Part shown: positions 5,734-9,452 of the stretch, piece by piece
Layout: each line of letters starts with the position of its first letter
Position numbering within the stretch: position 1 is the first letter of the stretch
Assembly (NCBI GenBank): GCA_030145265.1
Contig: JAQYWA010000055.1
Location: forward strand, 1-9,452
Length of the DNA stretch: 9,452 bases
Direction of reading: 5' to 3'
Source of the DNA: Desulfuromonas sp.
GTDB taxonomy: Bacteria; Desulfobacterota; Desulfuromonadia; Desulfuromonadales; Trichloromonadaceae
Made by a program: the position numbers and the translations under genes
The notes under the pieces: generated by a model
Seen by the model: only the letters and a program-made list of their open reading frames with translations
Told to the model about the DNA's origin: nothing
Databases searched by the model: none

Positions 5734-8090
5734 CGGAAAAGCCTTTGGTTCCAATGGGTTGCTCGCCAGCCTTCGCCGGAGGTGGTGAATTGAAGGCTGC
5801 CGTGAAGATCGGTCCGCCAGATGGCAATGTTTCGCGCTTGGAGAGCGGATATCACTTCAGGGTGCGGAAACCCGTGACGATTGCCTGCCCCGAGAGAAGC
5901 GAAAACATGCTGTGGGGCGATATAATTCAGTAGCAATTCCGGATGGGATTTGCGACTGCCGTGGTGAGGATATTTAAGCAGATTGACCGGGTGCGGGAGC
6001 GGTTCGGCCAGCAGTTGCTGAATGCCCTTTTCTTCGAGATCACCGGGGAGCAGGACCGCATCAGTTTCATCCTTGGCCAGCAGCACCAGCGATCGGTTGT
6101 TCAGATTGTCGTCACCCTGGTTAGGAACAAAGGTCCACAGGGTTCCGGGAGCCTGGTGGGCGGTTCTGGTCCAGCCCGGTGACGGGCAGACCATGCGGAT
6201 TTTTTTCTCGGAAAGAATCTGCCTGAGTTGGGGATCTAGCTGGTCCAGGGGGATCGGTGTCCAGAATTCGCGTACGGAAAAGTGTTGCAGAACGTACAGA
6301 AGGCCTTTGCTGTGGTCGGGGTGATTATGGGTCAGGATGACCGCATCCAGGGATCGTACGCCCAGCCATCCCAGCGCCGGCGCTACCAGCCGTTCGCCGG
6401 TGTCGAAGTTAGCGCTGTAGGTGCCGCCGCCGTCGATGAGATAATGGTGGCGGCCACCAAAGCTCAGCAGGGTGGAGTCGCCCTGTCCGACACTGAGGGC
6501 GGTTGCCGCCAAGGCGGGGGCCGGGCGCAAAGGGGAGCAGAGCAGCAGGGCTGCCGTCAGGCCGACCAGGGTTCGCAGTTGCCAGCGTCGTTTCGAGCCG
6601 CCCGGGAGCAGCAGAATCCCGCTCAGGAGAAAACTGGCCAGTACCGTTGCTGGCGAGTCATAGATCAGATGACCGGTCAGAGCAGGAACCTGGAGCAGTT
6701 GATCGACCGCGCTCAGGGTGCCCTGGATGACCGCGGCACACCCCTGGAATAGCCAGTCCGCCCCCTGGCTCCAGGCAGGGGAGGTCAGGGCTCCGGCCAG
6801 ACCGAGGGGAACCGCAGCAAAGCTGATTGCGGGGACCGCAAACAGGTTGGTTGCCAGCCCGGCCGGTGCCACCATGTGGAAATTCAGAATAACCAGGGGG
6901 GCGGTGGACAGGCTGGCCGCCAGGGTCGTCAGTGCCAGTGTGGCCAGGTAGCGCAGCGGTTTGGGGCGTTTTGGGACCCAGGTCAGCCAGCGCGGTACCA
7001 GGACCAGTATCCCGAACAGTCCGGCAAACGAGAGTTGAAAGGCGGGCTGGAAAAGAATCAGCGGTTCGCCCAGCAGGAACACGAAGGCACAGGCCGCCAG
7101 CAGTTTCAGCGGCGGAGTCTGGCGTGAGCCGAGCAGGAGTACCGCGGCAGCCAGCAGCATGACAAAGGCGCGGCGGGTTGAAATGGCGTTGCCGGTCAGC
7201 AACAGGTAGGCAAGCAACGCTGGCAGCAGCAGAAAGGGAAGCAGACGCACGGGCGGAGCGAACAGGATGAGCCGCTCCGAACGCAGGTACAAAAGACGGC
7301 TGATCCCAAAAATCATGGCCGCGACCAAACCGAGGTGCAAGCCAGAAATGGCGAACAGATGAGATACCCCCCCCTGGGCCAGCAAATCTTTATGCTCGGG
7401 AGACAGGCCGCTCTTGTCGCCGATCACCAGGGCCCGGACCAGGGGCGCCATGGGGGGCTCGACCGCCTTGTCGATCTGTCTGCCGATGGAAGCTCTGAGG
7501 GAGTCGATGGTCGGCTTTCGGCTGCCGCTGGTGCGGGCAAAGACCACCAGATCGCGACATTCGGCAAGAAAGCCGGTCACGAAGATGTCCTGGTAGGCAA
7601 GGTGTCGAGGGAAGTCGAACTCTCCCGGCGTCCCGTAGCTGCGCGGCGCACGCAGTCGCGAGCGGAAGCAGACTCGGCTGCCGACTGCCGCGCCCGGATC
7701 GCCCTGGTCGATATACAGTCGGACTGAGCCGTGAACCGCCGTGGCCGATTGATCGCGGTTGACGCGCTCGGCCCGTAGATCGATGATCGCCCCGCCGCCG
7801 TATCGGTGGGCGACGGACAGTACCGTCCCTTCGACGCTCAGTGGCGTATCCCCGACGAAAGCGCGGATATGACCGGCGTCGGCAGGGGGAGCCAGTTCGA
7901 GGTGATAGAGGGTGCAGCCGAGGGCCCAGAAAAACAACAGCAACGGAAACAGGCTGATGCTCGTTTGGCGCCGCAGCAGAAACAGCGCGGCACCGAGCAG
8001 GGTGAGGCCGGGCCAAAGAGCAGAGGGTTGGAAATAGGGAGCGCTTGCCAGGCCTGATGCATAAGAAAGCAGATGCAGCCAGAGCCCCAT
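5730..8090 (-). CDS. comEC: ComEC/Rec2 DNA-uptake channel with metallo-beta-lactamase-like domain
   Basis: This 786-residue inner-membrane protein should form the channel that carries single-stranded DNA into the cytoplasm during natural transformation. Two or three N-terminal membrane helices are followed by a DUF4131/OB-fold region (about 80-190, PGEFDFPRHLA). The competence membrane domain covers about 215-515, with the hallmarks ISGLHLGLV (248-256), RRAFVMLLAA (306-315) and FQLSFAGLFGIL (351-362). The C-terminal metallo-beta-lactamase-like domain (about 528-770) keeps HNHPDH (588-593), NNRSLVL (664-670), PGDLE (682-686), KYPHHGS (706-712) and RHGFPHP (738-744). That domain has been proposed to degrade the non-transported strand. 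Length and motifs indicate an intact gene. The ATG at 8088-8090 lies eight bases after the stop of the exported-protein gene and has only a weak RBS, so translational coupling is likely. No comEA, comF or pilus gene is nearby, so competence itself is not shown. Confidence 0.95.
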   Translation of the reverse strand: MGLWLHLLSYASGLASAPYFQPSALWPGLTLLGAALFLLRRQTSISLFPLLLFFWALGCTLYHLELAPPADAGHIRAFVGDTPLSVEGTVLSVAHRYGGGAIIDLRAERVNRDQSATAVHGSVRLYIDQGDPGAAVGSRVCFRSRLRAPRSYGTPGEFDFPRHLAYQDIFVTGFLAECRDLVVFARTSGSRKPTIDSLRASIGRQIDKAVEPPMAPLVRALVIGDKSGLSPEHKDLLAQGGVSHLFAISGLHLGLVAAMIFGISRLLYLRSERLILFAPPVRLLPFLLLPALLAYLLLTGNAISTRRAFVMLLAAAVLLLGSRQTPPLKLLAACAFVFLLGEPLILFQPAFQLSFAGLFGILVLVPRWLTWVPKRPKPLRYLATLALTTLAASLSTAPLVILNFHMVAPAGLATNLFAVPAISFAAVPLGLAGALTSPAWSQGADWLFQGCAAVIQGTLSAVDQLLQVPALTGHLIYDSPATVLASFLLSGILLLPGGSKRRWQLRTLVGLTAALLLCSPLRPAPALAATALSVGQGDSTLLSFGGRHHYLIDGGGTYSANFDTGERLVAPALGWLGVRSLDAVILTHNHPDHSKGLLYVLQHFSVREFWTPIPLDQLDPQLRQILSEKKIRMVCPSPGWTRTAHQAPGTLWTFVPNQGDDNLNNRSLVLLAKDETDAVLLPGDLEEKGIQQLLAEPLPHPVNLLKYPHHGSRKSHPELLLNYIAPQHVFASLGAGNRHGFPHPEVISALQARNIAIWRTDLHGSLQFTTSGEGWRATHWNQRLFR

Positions 8091-8098
8091 TGAAGTCT

Positions 8099-9241
8099 CT
8101 ACCGGGGGGCGTTTATGGCTACCAGCAGGGCCAGTAGATGGTCAATCTGGGCTGGTGTGGGATGGGTTCCGGCGGTCGGCAGCCCGGCCAGGCGGCGATA
8201 GTCGACACCCTCCGAGCGCTGGCCGGAGATCTGCACGGTATCCAGTCCGCCCCGGGGCGGCAGGGTCAGGGTCAGAGTGTTGTTGCCGCGCTCAAGAAAA
8301 ACGGAGCCGAGAGCAAGGTCCTGAAGAAAGGCCGCTGGCGAAGCTTCGAGCCGCTGCCGGTTGTTCAGCATGGCGGTGATCGATGTTTCTGACGCGGCCC
8401 TGATGTGCAGCGCGTAAACTCCCGACGCTGGCGGAGTGAAATTCAGCTGAACGGTGGCCGGAATGGTGCCGGCACGCAGCCAGCTGCCACCGCTCGGCTC
8501 GCCGAGGTGGCGGATGTCGGTGACCTGGGCACCGATGATATCCTGTGAGGTTTCCGCTTCGATGGTCATGCGTTGAGGCAGAGGGGGGAGCAGCGGTTCC
8601 AGCCCGAGAATCTGAACCGTCGTGACGGCCAGGGTGTCGAGAGTGATCGGTCGGTCGAGTTCCCAGCCTGCTAAGGGTTCGATCGCGGCCAGGTCGGGCG
8701 CCTGCAGTTCGAGATAATCGAAACCACCGTCGGGGGGGAGTTGGATGTGGACTTCCTGTTCGCCGGCGGAGAGTTGGATCTGTCCCAGTTCGATCCGGGT
8801 GAATTCTTGTTTTCCGTCCGCGGTAAAGGTTTGCCCGGCAATGCTGATCTGGTGCCCCGGCCGGCGCACGGCTACGCTGAGGTGGTAGGTGCCGCCCAGC
8901 GGCAGCAGGAACCGCAACTTGGCCGTGGTGCTGGAGGCCAGACCGCTCAACCAGCCTTCGCCGCTGTAGTTGCCGAAAGTCTGGAAGCGTTTGACCGAAA
9001 CGGCATCCGTGGGCTGAAAGGTTTTTTCGCCTTCGATCCGCACCTGCCTGCGGCCATTGAGGATGTTGAGGTAATCGCTGTCTTCGGGGGTGTCAGGCAA
9101 GCCGAACGACCAGCCCATGGTGGTTACCAGGTTGCCCATCCATTGTCTCTGGGTTGGCAGTTCGTTTTCGTTGGCCGCCAAGGCTGATCCCGCCAGAAGA
9201 ATCCCAGCAGTCAAAACGGTTAAAATGGATGATATTTTCAA
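8099..9241 (-). CDS. Exported protein of unknown function with two beta-rich, CBM-like repeats
   Basis: I do not recognise this 380-residue protein as a named family. A classical signal peptide (about 1-22, cleavage after GSALA) sends it across the inner membrane by Sec; no lipobox or membrane anchor follows. Two segments of equal length, about 67-180 and 225-339, align with each other: IEGE/IEAE starts, GWL/SWL, a G.Y.L core strand, and ends in LPPDGGFDYLEL and LPPRGGLDTVQI. Strand-rich patterning and these ends resemble galactose-binding-like or CBM6/35-type beta-sandwiches, so carbohydrate or cell-wall binding is possible, but unproven. Short helical segments lie before, between and after the repeats. 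The start is TTG (9239-9241), supported by AGGAGG at 9247-9252 five bases upstream and by the complete signal peptide. It is probably co-transcribed with comEC, eight bases on. A transposase end lies 33 bases upstream. Confidence 0.8.
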   Translation of the reverse strand: MKISSILTVLTAGILLAGSALAANENELPTQRQWMGNLVTTMGWSFGLPDTPEDSDYLNILNGRRQVRIEGEKTFQPTDAVSVKRFQTFGNYSGEGWLSGLASSTTAKLRFLLPLGGTYHLSVAVRRPGHQISIAGQTFTADGKQEFTRIELGQIQLSAGEQEVHIQLPPDGGFDYLELQAPDLAAIEPLAGWELDRPITLDTLAVTTVQILGLEPLLPPLPQRMTIEAETSQDIIGAQVTDIRHLGEPSGGSWLRAGTIPATVQLNFTPPASGVYALHIRAASETSITAMLNNRQRLEASPAAFLQDLALGSVFLERGNNTLTLTLPPRGGLDTVQISGQRSEGVDYRRLAGLPTAGTHPTPAQIDHLLALLVAINAPR

Positions 9242-9246
9242 GCCGG

Positions 9247-9252
9247 CCTCCT
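9247..9252 (-). promoter_or_regulatory. Strong ribosome-binding site that fixes a TTG start
   Basis: AGGAGG on the minus strand ends five bases before the TTG at 9239-9241. This is a consensus Shine-Dalgarno sequence at an acceptable distance. No in-frame ATG near the N-terminus offers a better alternative, and starting later would cut the signal peptide. Confidence 0.8.
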
Positions 9253-9265
9253 ACCATTACATAAA

Positions 9266-9288
9266 AAGATCTGATTAGCACTGATCTT
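9266..9288 (-). terminator. Weak hairpin with T-run across the transposase stop
   Basis: AAGATC (9283-9288 read on the minus strand) pairs with GATCTT (9266-9271) around an 11-base loop that contains the transposase TAA. The second arm runs into a stretch of five T (9263-9267). The stem is short and AT-rich, so termination would be partial at best. If it works, little transposase transcript would reach the exported-protein gene. Confidence 0.25.
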
Positions 9289-9452
9289 CCGCTAAGCGGA
9301 GCCAGCGTTCCGGGCGCTTGCCCGTGCATACTGCTGCGATGATCATGCGAGGGAGCAAAGCAGCGAGATCGAAGCGACGGTTGAAACGATACTGATACTC
9401 ACCGAGGTAACGGTGCGCGTATTTCTCGAAGTCGAAGGCATGGTAAGTCCCA
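9275..9452 (-). CDS. IS1595 family (ISXO2-like) transposase, C-terminal part
   Basis: An open frame enters from the right edge and ends at TAA (9275-9277), giving 58 residues of the protein's C-terminus. It contains GTYHAFDFEKYAHRYL, EYQYRFNRR and KRPERWLRLAEDQC. The GTYH and YRFNRR motifs followed by an LRLAE-type ending are characteristic of ISXO2-like DDE transposases of the IS1595 family. The C-terminus looks natural rather than truncated; the N-terminal and catalytic parts lie outside the window, so whether the element is intact is unknown. I could not recognise a terminal inverted repeat or target duplication in the 33 bases between its stop and the next gene. The orientation is the same as that of the downstream genes. 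Confidence 0.85.
   Translation of the reverse strand, partial: GTYHAFDFEKYAHRYLGEYQYRFNRRFDLAALLPRMIIAAVCTGKRPERWLRLAEDQC

Noticed and set aside
7390..8016. 208-codon minus-strand frame overlapping comEC
   Set aside because: It is rich in Arg, Pro and Ser, as expected for an out-of-frame reading of GC-rich DNA, and sits wholly within the well-supported comEC N-terminal region.
9093..9329. 78-codon minus-strand frame bridging the transposase end and the exported-protein start
   Set aside because: It reads the transposase and signal-peptide regions in the wrong frame. Both real frames have recognisable protein features; this one has none.
1..9452. CRISPR array, tRNA or rRNA genes, phage genes or a toxin-antitoxin or defence locus
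   Set aside because: I found no regularly spaced repeats, no cloverleaf or rRNA-like sequence, and no protein motifs of such systems on either strand.

Overview
All six complete genes and one partial gene lie on the minus strand, so transcription runs from high to low coordinates. The gene content suggests a Gram-negative, GC-rich bacterium. A Desulfuromonadales-type organism (Geobacter/Desulfuromonas/Pelobacter relatives) is my best guess. The grounds are a DUF4398-like/LysM envelope lipoprotein, an AspRS carrying the non-discriminating signature, a REC-GGDEF regulator and Sec-exported proteins. This is inference from family resemblance; no marker gene in the window proves it.

Layout in transcription order (right to left). 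The right edge holds the last 58 codons of an IS1595/ISXO2-type transposase (9275-9452). It stops 33 bp before an exported protein of unknown function (8099-9241), which carries two copies of a beta-rich, CBM-like domain. Eight bases later comes comEC (5730-8090), the inner-membrane DNA-uptake channel with an intact metallo-beta-lactamase-like domain. After a 54-bp gap with its own candidate promoter comes a response regulator/diguanylate cyclase (4290-5675). Then follow hisS (2871-4133) and aspS (981-2768); aspS has a clear sigma70-type promoter in the gap between the two. An 11-bp hairpin follows aspS, then a LysM-domain lipoprotein (188-895). The last 187 bases hold no gene. They appear to be the promoter region of another minus-strand gene that starts just outside the left edge: a TTGACA/TATACT pair, a perfect 15-bp palindrome over the -10 box, and an AAGGAGAG ribosome-binding site at positions 1-8.

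Functional reading. hisS and aspS charge tRNAs. The AspRS has His38 and Gly90 at the two positions known to relax anticodon recognition, so it probably also makes Asp-tRNA(Asn) for the GatCAB amidotransferase. ComEC and its exported neighbour probably form a two-gene unit. The diguanylate cyclase appears catalytically complete, with its c-di-GMP inhibitory site intact. Most of the window is ordinary housekeeping. The least explained items are the tandem-domain exported protein coupled to comEC, the insertion-sequence end placed directly upstream of it, and the palindromic operator at the left edge. I see no CRISPR array, tRNA, rRNA or complete mobile element.
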